Shown here one piece after another: positions 20,933 to 31,859 of a DNA stretch of 64,000 nucleotides. The DNA is from Flaccisagitta enflata (lineage: Eukaryota > Chaetognatha > Sagittoidea > Aphragmophora). The stretch covers positions 98,332,001 to 98,396,000 of the forward strand of contig OZ231127.1 of NCBI GenBank assembly GCA_965153355.1. Reading direction: 5' to 3'. Positions within the stretch are counted from its first letter, which is position 1. Each line of letters starts with the position of its first letter. The notes below the pieces were generated by a model. It was not told where the DNA came from. It made no database searches and saw only the letters and a list, made by a program, of their open reading frames with translations. Both the position numbers and the translations under genes were made by a program.

Positions 20933-21046
20933 ATGACCAGCACCGCTGCTGCGAAATTTCTTCAGCTGCAGCAGGAGCCGCGGCGGAGCCGCGCCCAGCG
21001 GAAAACACGCTCGAACCGGACAGATGACGGTAGTACATGTATTTAA
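20933..21046 (+). CDS. Possible short first coding exon (37 codons)
   Basis: An ATG in an unusually GC-rich island (20870-21040) opens a Gln/Arg-rich frame beginning MTSTAAAKFLQLQQEPRRSR. A donor-like G|GTAGTA occurs at about 21030, before the in-frame stop. GC content and codon choice differ from the surroundings. No downstream exon could be tied to it, so this is a suggestion only. Confidence 0.25.
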   Translation: MTSTAAAKFLQLQQEPRRSRAQRKTRSNRTDDGSTCI

Positions 21047-21466
21047 AAGGTCACCCGTTGCACATCTTTCAGAATTTGACCAAAGTGAGCCCATAAATCG
21101 ATAGAGGGGATGTCGATTGTCAGTTAGCACAACCTCTTTTGCCTTATTATGATTCTGTATCCTTCTTGGGATCCCCTACATACAGTCTCTTGAAGGATTT
21201 CCATTTTACTCAACTACTACTTCAACCACGACTCTGTGGCCGCCCACAGACCTGCCAACAACCCTCCGCTACCCTCGACTCCCGGCCTCCGACACGCCTT
21301 CCAGCGGCTCGTCGACGCCGTCGTTCGATCCTGCATCCGCAGCTGACTTTCTTCTATTACAACCAAACGGCTGATGCCAGAACTTTGAGATTCGAGTTGC
21401 AGACTCCCATAGGGATCTACTATCGTCACCCACGTCCTCACCTCCTCATCTACAACCACTTCCGGT
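21047..21466. other. GC-rich unique stretch, possible exon material
   Basis: 21220-21350 is C-rich and open in more than one frame on both strands. It may belong to an exon or promoter, but I cannot choose a frame or splice sites. Confidence 0.3.
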
Positions 21467-22074
21467 TTAAAAGTCGCGACTCTACACCCCGCTATGTTGG
21501 TCCGTCGGTCGGTCAGTCGGTCGGTTGGTTGGTTGGTCCCCTTTTTGGGCAGCGGCCCCGAAGGGCCGATGTCCTTTAGGACACAGGGGTGAACCGTTAT
21601 GTGCGTCTGACAATACGTACGTCCCCCTCCCTGAAGCTTCTTAAGCCTCAAATTCTCATTGAATAACATGGGAAATTGTCAAAATGCAAACTTCCTATTG
21701 AATACCATGGAAAATTTGATGGAAACTAGAAAACTGAAAAATTTCTATTGAATAACATGGCAAATTGACAAGAAGTTGAAAACAAATGCAAAATTCCCAT
21801 CAAATATCATGGAAACTTGCTGCCAAGGCCTCATATATGCCCTCTCAGGATGTATGGAAATTCACCCCTGTGTCCTGCAGGACATTGGCCCTTTAGGCCG
21901 CTGCCCTGCTGTCACTCTACTTCAAGCAGGGCATTGGGTACCGCTGACCATGTGCGATCCTTGGATGACTTGTTACTTTTTGAGCAAACGGCTCCCACCC
22001 AGATGCCCTAGTGACCTTCTCCAGCACTGCTCCTGCCCACCCGCACGCGACTAGGGTAGCCGTGTATCCGGCCT
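21467..22074 (-). mobile_element. Family B element containing an internal family A element (composite 2)
   Basis: Left B half 21467-21540 (AAAGTCGCGACTCTACACCC, GTCGGTTG units), family A at 21546-21985, right B half 21990-22074 (CCCACCCGCACGCGACTAGG...GTATCCGGCCTT). The junctions match composite 1. Confidence 0.8.
21546..21985. mobile_element. Family A element, array mostly lost
   Basis: Left arm GGGCAGCGGCCCCGAAGGG...ACACAGGGGTGAA and right arm TTCACCCCTGTGTCCTGCAG...TTTAGGCCGCTGCCCTGCT. The interior is AT-rich with repeated TTGAATAACATGG instead of the usual monomers. Confidence 0.85.
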
Positions 22075-22111
22075 TTTTCTTCTTTCCTTCTTCTTTTTCT
22101 CCTTCCCTTTT

Positions 22112-22728
22112 TGGGCAGCGGCCCCGGAGGGGCCAATGACCTATGATTCCACATAGAACAATTTTCTCCAGTTTCCATACGTCCCCCCCTCCCCGAAGCC
22201 TCAAAACAGACCTCCCAAACTGCAAATGAAGCCCTTTTGACCCTAAATAAGGCCTTCTTGATCCCAAATCAGGCCTTTCAGACCCCAAATCAGACCATTC
22301 TGGCCCCAAATAAGGCCTCTCATACCCCAAATCAGGCCTCCCAGACCCCAAATCAGGTTTCACAGACCCCAAATCAGGCCACTCAGACCCAATTTTAAGT
22401 CTCTCAGACCCCAAATCAGGCCTCGCAGACCCCAAATCAGACCTTTTAGACCCCAAATTAGACCCCTCAGACCCAATATCAGGCCTTTCAGACCCCAAAT
22501 CAAGCCTTTCAGACCCCAAATCACGCCTCTCAGACCCTAAATCAGACCTTTCAGACCCCAAATCAGGCCCTTCAAACCAGCTTCTCAAACCAGAGAAAAT
22601 TGCCCTATGTGGAATCATAGGTCATCGGCCCCTCCAGGGCCGCTGCCCCTCTCACAATCTCAATCCCACATACAAAACAGCTTAGGGGCATCGGGTACCG
22701 CTGACCATGTAACGCTTTTGCGACTATT
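22112..22728. mobile_element. Family A element, GACCCCAAATCAGG array
   Basis: Left arm GGGCAGCGGCCCCGGAGGGG, ~20 monomers of GACCCCAAATCAGGCCTTTC (22200-22590), right arm AATCATAGGTCATCGG and an outer arm ending TAACGCTTTTGCGACTATTC. Confidence 0.9.
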
Positions 22729-22749
22729 CTTGCTTTCCTTATCTTTTTT

Positions 22750-22835
22750 CCCTTTTCGCTTCTTCTTCTTCTTTTTCTTCTTCTTCTTCTTCTTCGTCTT
22801 CTTCCTCTTCTTCTTCTTCTCCTCCTTTATCTTCT
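22750..22835. repeat. (TTC)n microsatellite
   Basis: TTCTTC units, interrupted. The rest of 22729-23123 shows no gene. Confidence 0.9.
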
Positions 22836-23123
22836 TCGTCAAATTTCAGCCATAATGCCAATATTCCAATCTAAAGCTATAGTTATGATCATTGTTTCTA
22901 TTTTTGTCGTCATAAAATGCGACAATTTACACAGCAATACAGTCGCCAAAACTACAAGCTAACATATGGTAAAAGAGTGAGAGAGAGAAAAAAAGAAAAG
23001 AAGGGGGGGGGAATCATAGGGTTTTATTTCGTTAATGCTCTTCAGTCTCATGCAGGAGACCTGATAGAAATTTAATTGCTTGGCTGCTATGATCACTTAT
23101 TGAACAATAAAACATGGTCTGGC

Positions 23124-23287
23124 TTTTTAGTTGCAGACACGCAACTCTATAAGAGGCTTTGTCCGTCCGTTGGTCGGTTGGTTGGTTGGTTGGTTGGTCC
23201 GTCACGCTCGAGTTGAAAAGTGGGAAAACGCGCATTTCTGCCCCTGCCCACCCGTCCGCAACTGGTGGCCGTGTATCCGGCCTTGTT
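23124..23287 (-). mobile_element. Family B element, complete short form
   Basis: TTTTTAGTTGCAGACACGCA to GTGTATCCGGCCTTGTT, with GTTGGTTG units between. This is the cleanest short B copy. Confidence 0.9.
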
Positions 23288-23636
23288 CAAACATTATCTC
23301 TATTGAATGAAAGCCATATACTACACGCAATTGCCTTCTACTCTGCCACCGTCGGAATCCAAAAATACGTCGTACAGCATTGTTGACAGCTACATTCAAG
23401 GGATTTTTTTCTGGTGGGCTGAGATCCTTAACTCCTGCGCCATGCGTTAAAGAAGAAGCTTTAAAGATCCCTTTTCAAGAGCCAAAATCAAGATTATCGC
23501 CTTGAGATTAAAACCCCAGCAATGATGTCCAGATTTCATCTTTTAGGCTGAAATCACACACTCGTGGAACTTATCTGTAATTTCAGCCCAGAAGTGTCAA
23601 AATTCTTACTGAAACGGCCGCTGCATCTAAGGTTTT

Positions 23637-23803
23637 TTGTTGCGTACTAGCGAATCTATAAGAGGATTTGTCTGACCGTCTGTCAGTCCGTTGGTCCTTC
23701 CATTGGTCTGTCTGGGGTCATTGAGTTGGAAATTGTGAAAAAAAGCATTTCCACCACTGCCTATTTGTCCGCGACTAGTATTGGCCATGTATTCGGCCTT
23801 GTT
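23637..23803 (-). mobile_element. Family B element, diverged
   Basis: TTGTTGCGTACTAGCGAATC to GTATTCGGCCTTGTTT, with GTCTGTCAGTCCGTTGG inside. 23288-23636 holds nothing recognisable. Confidence 0.75.
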
Positions 23804-23837
23804 TCTTGGTAAAAGGTCAAAGGTTTACATTTATATA

Positions 23838-24439
23838 CTATCTTGCTAAAAGGTATATAGATAAGATTGTATGTAGTCCCTTTATTCATCATGGAATACA
23901 TTAAACATTTGTAAGACACAACTAGTATTTTGTCCGACCTTCCTGGGCATTAACTATGGCTATTGAGAGCCTTGGCATGCTTCCATTAAGTGATTGGATG
24001 TAAGATGGTGTAACGTTCTCCTACACGTTCAGAACAATTTTCTTGAGCCTGGACATGCAGCCACAACTGTAGCTTCTGCATCTGACTCTGTCGCAGACTG
24101 TTGTCTGGATTATTTGCAGGCCAACCTGGCGCCAAATTGACGCCAACTTGACGGCAACTTGTCACCCTGGTCTGAACAAGAAGGCTCATTTGTAACTGAC
24201 GATGTTGCGCTTGGAACTACAAAATTCTTTAATGCATTTTTTTTTGCTATTTTCTGCTTGGGGTAGCAATTTTGTTTTGCTTGTCATTTCTAAACGACTA
24301 AACTTAAAGCATTGCGGTTTGCACCATTAGCTCAGAAATTTGATGAAGTTTCCAGACATCACCAATTTTCTTATGTTTGCATCATTCTCTGGGTAATTAT
24401 GCCCCATAATACTTGTCTATATACATATTAGCAAGATAG
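23838..24439 (-). mobile_element. Degenerate Tc1/mariner element
   Basis: TIR CTATCTTGCTAAAAGGTATA and an inverted match at 24395-24439 are flanked by TA (23836-23837, 24440-24441). The interior carries a transposase remnant on the minus strand. Confidence 0.8.
23915..24190 (-). pseudogene. Tc1-family transposase, C-terminal remnant
   Basis: Read on the minus strand, the first part gives GWPANNPDNS, the WPAxSPDLNP region before the last catalytic residue of the DDE domain. A different frame then reads YIQSLNGSMPRL and ends EGRTKY-stop, the usual Tc1 carboxy terminus. An in-frame stop and at least one frameshift lie between, and the N-terminal two thirds are absent. The element is therefore dead. 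Confidence 0.8.
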
Positions 24440-24606
24440 TACATATGCTTTCCTCTTTTACATCTCCCTCTCTGCAGCCTAAAACAAAGTGTAAAAGATT
24501 TGATCCTGGTCTCATGTCCATAATCCTGACCCAAAAGCATTAGAAGTAGGCCTTTTCCTCCCTCTTCCTCCCCGTTCCTCCCCTTTCCTCCGTTTCCTCC
24601 ATTTCC

Positions 24607-24757
24607 TTCCCACTGGTGAGAATTTTTTTTCATATAAATTCTCACCAGTGGGAAAATAATTTTTTCTTACCAGTGGGATAAATCTTCTTTCCCACTGGTG
24701 AGAATTTAATTTTTGCCACTGGTGAGAACAAAATCCTTCCCACTGGTGAGAATTCCC
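24607..24757. repeat. Six copies of CCCACTGGTGAGAA in mixed orientation
   Basis: Copies at about 24607-24625 (+), 24636-24656 (-), 24664-24680 (-), 24689-24707 (+), 24714-24730 (+) and 24737-24757 (+), with AT-rich spacers of 8-14 bp. This is neither a microsatellite nor an A or B monomer. Confidence 0.9.
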
Positions 24758-24892
24758 CGGGCAGGGGCCCCCAACACCTATCAACACCCCGCGCCTACTC
24801 CCTTTAATTAAATCACACCCAAACAGCCTCTGAAACATTCATTTTTTGACTTTTTGAATTGTGCGTTACGGACTGACAGACCTTTGGACGGA

Positions 24893-25070
24893 CGAAGTCT
24901 CTTATTGGAAAAAAGTAGGGGAGAAATAAAGTTTTCCATTTTCAAAATTAGACAATTTTTGAAAGTTGTGCAGTTTTGGGGCTGGGATGTTACATTTTTT
25001 GATATTCATAGCTAAGAATAAACTTATTTTTCTCTTTCAAATGGCACCATCCAGAAGTCTCTACATTTTA
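24893..25070 (-). mobile_element. Family G fragment, inverted
   Basis: GTAGGGGAGAAATAAAGTTT...CAAATGGCACCATCCAGAAG is the reverse complement of 28425-28600. Confidence 0.75.
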
Positions 25071-25177
25071 GATGATTTTTAGGCAGCACAAATTGGCAAA
25101 AACCAAAAACAAAATAAAAAAAAAAACGGGTACCGCGACCCTTGAATGACTGTTTTTCCTTAATTGAAGGAGAAGAA

Positions 25178-25587
25178 AACAAGGCCAACACCTATAAGTC
25201 GCGTGCGAGACTTACAGACTAAGAATAACATAGACTGACTTAGAATGACTTAGAATGACTTTCAATGACTTAGAATGACCTAAAATGACCAAAAAGGACC
25301 TAAAATCACAGTCTCTTAGACCCTCTCAGACGCTCACTGAAAATCACCAGCCCAAAACGGGCTCGGCCTTAAAACGACTTAAAATGACTTAAAATGACTC
25401 AGAATGACTTAAAATGACTAAGAATAACCATTAATCACTTAAAATGACTCAAAATGACCTAAGCGTCGACGTTATATTACAAAAAAATAAAGTGCGACGG
25501 ACGGACGGACCGACGGACAGACCGACGGACGGACGGACCGACGGACCGACAAAGCGGGGTGTAGAGTCGCGTGCACGCGACTAAAAA
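25178..25587 (+). mobile_element. Family B element, long subtype, complete
   Basis: AACAAGGCCAACACCTATAA, TGACTTAGAATGAC units interrupted at 25307-25342 by the 36-bp repeat, a GGAC/GACC run, and the end hairpin GTCGCGTGCACGCGAC with TAAAAAT. Confidence 0.9.
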
Positions 25588-25909
25588 TCGTCCTGTAAAC
25601 GAAGAAACAACGTCTCCGCAATGTCGGCGCCCGCCGACCTAGGAGATCTACTTTATCAAATCAAATCAAATCAAAGAGTGCGCGATGGAAACTGAGGGAC
25701 CCCTCGATGGGTGAGACGAGGGAGTCGTTATCGGGCGGCAATTATGACAGCAGCATAAGTTCAAAACCTGTCTTTATGTCAGCGGCTGTAAAGCGACGAC
25801 GTTAAAATGCACCACTTTCGTAAATCTGAGATCAACAATTTCAAAAATTCCTCTGTCTGAAACTGGTTGGGTGAGAAATTGAAAATCTTTTGTAATAAAA
25901 GATAAAGAG

Positions 25910-25912
<3 letters not shown>

Positions 25913-25994
<82 letters not shown>

Positions 25995-25995
25995 G
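25913..25995. repeat. (GA)n then (CAGA)n microsatellite
   Basis: About 55 bp GA followed by seven CAGA units. 25588-25912 shows nothing else. Confidence 0.95.
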
Positions 25996-26033
25996 AATGA
26001 AAGAGAGAGTCCTGTATTCTTTAACGAGGCAAG

Positions 26034-26213
26034 ATACACGGTTGCACTAGTCGCGTGCAGTCATGAGTTGGGCTAAGCAAGCGCGGACAGTGTCCGTCGG
26101 ACACTGATGCGGAAACCGCCCCAACGGATTATCCGACCGACGAACCAACCAACCGGCAAACTAAGAGATAAAGCAAGCAAATTGAAGAGTCGCATGCACT
26201 GAACTAGCAATTT
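26034..26213 (+). mobile_element. Family B element, diverged
   Basis: GGCAAGATACACGGTTGCAC start, CCGACCGACGAACCAACC middle, GAGTCGCATGCACTGAACTA end. Confidence 0.7.
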
Positions 26214-27005
26214 AGTAAAATGTATATTCTTACGAGACACTTCAAAATTTAATGTTAACATTGAATTTATTGAAGTAAAAGTGTTACGAAATGATCAAAA
26301 TTTTGAAATTTTAAAATTTCCAACGTTCGTAGCCTACGGCGAAAATTGCGATAGCTATGTCGCTTAACGTTGGTAACCGGTTATGAGTTACCAGTAATGG
26401 CGGCTGTCGCCGTGAGGAAAAAAGTCGTAAGTGTTTTTCACTTTTCACCAAATTTTTGTCTTCAGTCATTGCAATTCTTTTTATTCGTTAAATCAAATTT
26501 ACAGCAATTGTATGTATTGGTTTCACTGAAAATCAGAGAAAAATAGGACTGAGCCAATTGAGCTAGATGAGCTAAGATTTACAGAATCACTCAACCAGAC
26601 AACCAGCTATCCTTACTGACATGCTCCCTTGTATTTGCATGCTTAAATCAAAAAATTTATTCATCTATTTTGAAATCAGAATAAAAGAGCAAGCTAAATG
26701 AGCGAAATGAGCTAAATGAGCTAGAATACTCAAAAACACCCTTACAGATGAGCAGCTCTGCTCACTCACATGCTTTCTTGTATTTACATGCTCAAACATG
26801 AATCAAAACATTTATTCATTTATCGCATTTTAAATAAAAAAAACAGACTGAGTGAAATGAGCTAAATGAGCTAAAGTGCTCAAAAACACCCTCACAGATG
26901 AGCAGTTATGCTCATAAACATGTTTTCTTGTATTTGCATGCTCAAATAAACATTAATACACTCCTTTATTGATCCTGCACAAAATCATAAAAAATCGAAA
27001 AAAAT

Positions 27006-27320
27006 TCAGTACCTTGGATTGGAATGTCCGGCGGTCGCATTAAGCTTGACCTCAATTCTATCCTCTAAGGGTATGGTTTCTTAACAATGTTGCCCTCGGG
27101 TGATTTGTTGAATTTTGGTTAAAAAGGTAACAATCAATGCCCTAGCTACTTTTGGTAAGCAGTTTGCTTTTGGGTTAGACTGAGAAGGAATGTTTTTTCA
27201 GATTCTGTTTTATGGAAAACTAGGAGTGGTGCGCGTATTAACTAGTCAGTGAGGGTTCACAAGGCCCTCTTCCATTTATTTCAGTTTGGGTATAGTGAGG
27301 GATATTGTTCCACTTTTCAT
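27006..27320 (+). repeat. 315-bp repeat, copy 1 (family F)
   Basis: Almost identical to 27326-27640, offset exactly 320 bp. Starts CAGTACCTTGGATTGGAATG, ends TTGTTCCACTTTTCAT. Confidence 0.95.
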
Positions 27321-27325
27321 ACTAC

Positions 27326-27640
27326 TCAGTACCTTGGATTGGAATGTCCGGCGGTCACATTAAGCTTGACCTCGATTCTATCCTCTAAGGGTATGGTTTC
27401 TTAACAATGTTGCCCTCGGGTGATTTGTTGAATTTTGGTTAAAAAGGTAACAATCAATGCCCAAGCTACTTTTGGTAAGCAGTTTGCTTTTGGGTTAGAC
27501 TGAGAAGGAATGTTTTTTCAGATTCTGTTTTATGGAAAACTAGGAGTGGTGCGCGTATTAACTAGTCAGTGAGGGTTCACAAGGCCCTCTTCCATTTATT
27601 TCAGTTTGGGTATAGTGAGGGATATTGTTCCACTTTTCAT
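27326..27640 (+). repeat. 315-bp repeat, copy 2 (family F)
   Basis: Follows copy 1 after five bases (ACTAC). Only a few substitutions separate them, so the duplication is recent. Confidence 0.95.
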
Positions 27641-28044
27641 CCGAATATTTCGTAAATAAATCTTTAAAAAATCATAGCAAAAAATATTTGTCGTAGAGCA
27701 TTCTGCTTAGCGCCAAATGAAAGAGAATTATCAAATTTACTTACCCTATCAATTTCGTTTGAGGGACCAATCGGCCCTAGGAGAGCCCCAACTTCCTAAT
27801 AAGAAAATGAAAACCCGTTTCTCTCGAATATGTCAAAAAGTCGAAGACTGACTTCGACTTTTTTCCCGATTAGAAAGTCTCTGCCTGAGAGACACTTTTT
27901 CATTCCAACCCGAACAGACACAGATTCTTTTGAAACGATATTGAGAAGATAACGGGTGGACTTTAAAAAGGTACCTTTAAATTTTTTTAAAATCAACTTT
28001 AGAATTTCTCCTGAGTAAAAAAAAAATTTTTAGTTATCTAAATA

Positions 28045-28193
28045 CCAATAAAGGCGGCTAATCGCCGACCGGAAAAAAGTCGTAAATGGGAGTTTTTTTT
28101 CAGTGCATGATCCTCTGTGAGTGCATCTCATGCTGTCTAGTTGACTGCTTGTATGTTTTTGTTATTCAATCTACAGTTGTCTTTTCTTTCTCT

Positions 28194-28278
<85 letters not shown>

Positions 28279-28612
28279 AAATGCGCAAGCTAGCGTAACA
28301 TCTTGACACTTTTCCTATGTTACATAGACCCCAAAAATTGAGATCAATGAAAAATATCAATTTTTGCGAAAATGCAAAAAAATAAAAAGATTCAAAAATT
28401 CATAACTCCTAAACTATTGATCGTAGAGACTCCTGGTTGGCGCCATTTGAAAGAGAAAAATCAGCTCTTTCTTAGCTGTAAATATCAAAAAATGTATCAT
28501 CCCACCCCCAAAACTGCACAACTTCCTAAAATTGCCTCAAATCAAAAATGGAAAACTTTATTTCTCCCCTACGTTTCAAAAAGTCGAATTACATAATTCG
28601 ACTTTTTTCAAA
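28045..28612 (+). mobile_element. Family G element, shorter subtype
   Basis: CCAATAAAGGCGGCTAATCG, GGAAAAAAGTCGTAAATGG start; AATTCGACTTTTTTC end. It contains the (CT)n at 28196-28273. Confidence 0.75.
28196..28273. repeat. (CT)n microsatellite
   Basis: Pure CT run of about 78 bp. Confidence 0.98.
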
Positions 28613-29183
28613 TCATCGTGGTCTATATGTTCCATTATGGACATTTTTTATGAATATCAATATTTTTCAAGTTATCTTAAAAAAACTGAATTGAATTAGG
28701 GACCACTTAAAAAATATTGCTTTAATTTGACTAAAAAACAGTGTTTTCACCAAAATTTGCTTTTGAATCGCTTTTGTTGATAAAAAGTAAGTATTAGGAA
28801 AGTATAAACAACAATTTTTTTTAAATAAAAAAACAAATGTATACCTAAAACACTAGTAATAACCATTCATCATTTTGTGTTATAAAGAGGCAATAATGCT
28901 CAGAAAAAAATTTTTTGTTGACCAAACATAATTTGGATTTGTATATTATAATCATATACACAAATTTAAAGACTCATTTATTTTGAATGATCACAAAATA
29001 AGCAATTAAAAATAGTTCTTATATTTTTGAGATAAAGAGCTACCTTTTTTATGTCCACCCGGTATCATTTATTATCCACAATACTATCAGTTTCGATGTA
29101 GGCAACAAATTCGCTGAGAGAAGTTTATTTTAACAAGGCCAAGTTATGGCCAATATGTGCGCCTAGCTGTTTGAGAACATATG
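28613..29183. other. No gene seen; AT-rich
   Basis: Low-GC sequence with no inverted ends or frames worth noting. Confidence 0.5.
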
Positions 29184-29335
29184 AATGAATGAATGAATGA
29201 ATGAATGAGTGAATGAATGAATGAATGAATGAATGAATGAATGAATGAATGAATGAATGAATGAATGATGGATGGATGGAATGAGGGAATGAATGAATGA
29301 ATGAATGAATGAATGAATGAATGAATGAACGAATG
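29184..29335. repeat. (GAAT)n microsatellite
   Basis: About 35 GAAT units with a GATG interruption near 29268-29285. Confidence 0.97.
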
Positions 29336-29423
29336 ATTTCGGGAAGGACTAGAAGGTTGTACGGATGAAGAAAGGCGTTGAAATCAGCCGATTTGCGTAG
29401 TCAGTCATTCCGTCTGTCCGTTT

Positions 29424-29876
29424 TTGGGCAGCGGCCCCGAAGGGGACGATGACCCATGCTTTCACACATATATGGGGAATTTTCTGCTCCTCCTTCTTCT
29501 TCTCCTCCTTCATACCCCCCCTCCCCCCAGCCTCCAAGCCCATTTTTCAACCTGGAGGTCCATATCCCAGCCTCAAGGCCCAAATCCCAGTCTTCAGGCC
29601 CAAATCCCACCCTCAAGGCCCAAATCTCAACCTCAAGGCCCAGATTCCAGTCTTTAAGGCCTCGAGGCTGAGAAATGGGCCTGGTGGCTGGGGGGATGGG
29701 GGATGCGGAGGAGGAGAAGAAGGAGGAGGAGGAGGAGGAGAAAATTCCCCATATGTGTGAAAGCATGGGTCATTGACCTCTTTGGGGCCGCTGCCCTGCT
29801 CACCCCTCAACTTCAACCACAACCTACTTAAGCAGGGCACGGGTACCGCTGACCATCTAACGCTTTTGCGACCATT
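29424..29876. mobile_element. Family A foldback element with (CTT)/(GGA) shoulders
   Basis: Left arm GGGCAGCGGCCCCGAAGGGG...CACATATATGGGGAATTTTC, CTCCTTCTTC, monomers switching orientation near 29655, GGAGGAGG, right arm ending GGGGCCGCTGCCCTGCTCAC, and outer arm to TTTTGCGACCATT. Confidence 0.9.
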
Positions 29877-30044
29877 GGCGTTTACTAGCTTTTGGGCTCC
29901 TCTGCCGGCTCCTCTGCCTCTCCTCTCAGCTTCTCCCCTGTTACTTCCTCTGGTTTGGCGCCAACGTTTTCCCTGAAATCGCATGAAGCCTAAAAGATTT
30001 CGACTAGAAAGCATCTGATTTGGCGATCCTCCCTTCAGTAACCA

Positions 30045-30248
30045 AACAAGGCCGGATACACGGCTACCCAAGTCGTGTGCGGGTGGGTAGGGGCAGTGAT
30101 GAAATTGACCAATTAGACGGTTGGGCAGGAGCAGTAACCCCCAAACCGCGCGTAAACGCCGAAAAAAGCAAAGTGTGACGGACCGACCGACCGACTGACC
30201 GACAGACGGACAGAGCGGGTTGTAGAGTCGCGTGCACGCGACTAAAAA
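30045..30248 (+). mobile_element. Family B element, complete
   Basis: AACAAGGCCGGATACACGGC, GGGTGGGTAGGGGCAGTGAT, GACCGACC run, hairpin GTCGCGTGCACGCGAC then TAAAAAG. Confidence 0.92.
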
Positions 30249-30338
30249 GAGATGAAGAGGAAAAGAGAGGAAGAGAAGACGAAGAACAAGAAAAAGAAGA
30301 AGAAGAAGAAGAAGAAGAAGAAGAAGAAGAAGAAAAAG

Positions 30339-30369
<31 letters not shown>

Positions 30370-30500
30370 AGAAAAAGAAGAGGAAAAAGAAGAAGAAGAA
30401 GAAGAAGAAGAAGAAGAAGAAGAAGAAGAAGAAGAAGAAGAAGAAGAGAAGAAGAAGAAGAAGAAGAAGAGAATAAATGAAGAAGAAGAAGAGGAAGATG
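30249..30500. repeat. (GAA)n microsatellite
   Basis: Poly-AAG/GAA of about 240 bp directly after a B element end. Confidence 0.97.
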
Positions 30501-30672
30501 AAGGAGGAAAAGTGGATGAAGAAGAATTCCTTCTTATCCTCAAAACTATATCAATGACGATGATTTCATCGATTCTACCTGTCGGTATATCTCTAGGCGG
30601 CAAATCAGCAGCTGGGCCAAAAGGATCGGCACCCAATACGGAATCACATCAGGCAGCTGTGAGGCCTACGAT

Positions 30673-30709
30673 CCTAAGACTCGTAGGTTTGGGACCTAGG
30701 AGTCTTAGG
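30673..30709. other. 15-bp stem, 7-nt loop hairpin
   Basis: CCTAAGACTCGTAGG and CCTAGGAGTCTTAGG pair at 14 of 15 positions across TTTGGGA. The rest of 30500-31096 has no gene. Confidence 0.7.
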
Positions 30710-31098
30710 TTCCTATGTTTCCTAGGCAAACTTAACAAATGAAAACTGTCTTTTTCTTCACTACCCGAAAGGCGCTGCTCCAATTCTGATCTTTTTTAGT
30801 GTGGCTCGGTCTTTTGGGAGGTTTTGATGATGAATTGAGAAATCTCCACCGCCACTCACCTATTAGTGCCTTGATAACATTTTTTCCTACAAACGTAGGT
30901 TTCCTAGGAAAATGAGTGTCAAGAGAATACAGTATAAGTCAGAAAGCAGACCAGAAAACAGGTTTAAAGGGTCAACCATTTTTTAACCTTTTTGAATAAA
31001 AAATACTCGATCTTGCTTTCAACAAATGTTGTGGACATGTCATTTGGTGTCATATTACTTATAAGAACAGACTTGGACCCTTCAATAAGCACTAGATA

Positions 31099-31705
31099 CC
31101 GGGTGATCAGCTGGAATTGAGTAAATGTATGATTCCATTACTCATAAAATACCAAAGCAAATTAGTTGGGGATAGTCAAGAATTGAAGAGAATTGATGAA
31201 CGTTTGCTTATCTAAAAAGAAATGACCTCAAAGTGTTTAAGAAACAACCTTCTAAATTATATTTCAGTATAAGTCGATTTGAAAAAGTGGTGTAGTTTTG
31301 TGCAGAATCTTCATCTAATGTCATGTCATTTCATTTTGAGTAGACATTTTAGGGAAGGAATTGCGGTTCTCAAGATTTTCTTTTCAAAACTGGGTTAAAA
31401 ACTCTTCATTTTGGCACCAAAAATTGGATTTTAACTTCACTCAATCAACAGATTTATTTAAAACACATTAAGTAAATGGAAGAAATCAATTGGCCAAATT
31501 ACTTCAATTTTGGCATAAATTCCCGATCTTTGAAAAAAGTGTTTACAGCAATTACTTGCAAGCTCTTTGGGCTAAATTATCCCTCTTTGGCTTAAAGTAT
31601 ATGTTCATCAATTATCTTTGAAATGAACTATTGCCTAAATTTCAACTATCAGTCATATAGCCTCAGCGTCCAAAAAGATTTACTCAATTCCGGCTGATCA
31701 CCCGG
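31099..31705. mobile_element. Family E TIR element, copy 1
   Basis: Ends CCGGGTGATCAGCTGGAATT and GGCTGATCACCCGG are inverted for about 28 bp and flanked by TA. 607 bp, non-coding. Confidence 0.92.
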
Positions 31706-31859
31706 TATACTGTACAGGACGACAAAGCGGTAAAATCCTCATCAAAATCGTCATTTGATATGACAATTTGTTTCTCAGTTGCTTACATCCAATGAATGAT
31801 AAGCCTAAAAAGCTAGAGAGTGAAATTTGGAGACTTAAAAACTTAATTTTTAGAATGAA

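Larger units (their letters stand above)
26391..27871 (+). mobile_element. Family G element with nested tandem insertion
   Basis: Starts CCAGTAATGGCGGCTGTCGC and GAGGAAAAAAGTCGTAAG; ends GACTTCGACTTTTTTCCCGA. The GGAAAAAAGTCG ends are inverted. Several ~180-bp internal sub-repeats contain GAGCTAAATGAGC and CACCCTCACAGATGAGCAG. The homologous copy at 36332-37180 lacks the insertion at 27006-27640. Confidence 0.85.

Noticed and set aside
24512-24838. Minus-strand frame with repeated SHQWE
   Set aside because: The repeated peptide comes from the CCCACTGGTGAGAA motif; copies in reverse orientation break the peptide repeat, and there is no gene context.
27006-27640. LTR retrotransposon with two 315-bp LTRs
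   Set aside because: Only five bases lie between the copies, no TG...CA ends, no primer-binding site or polypurine tract.
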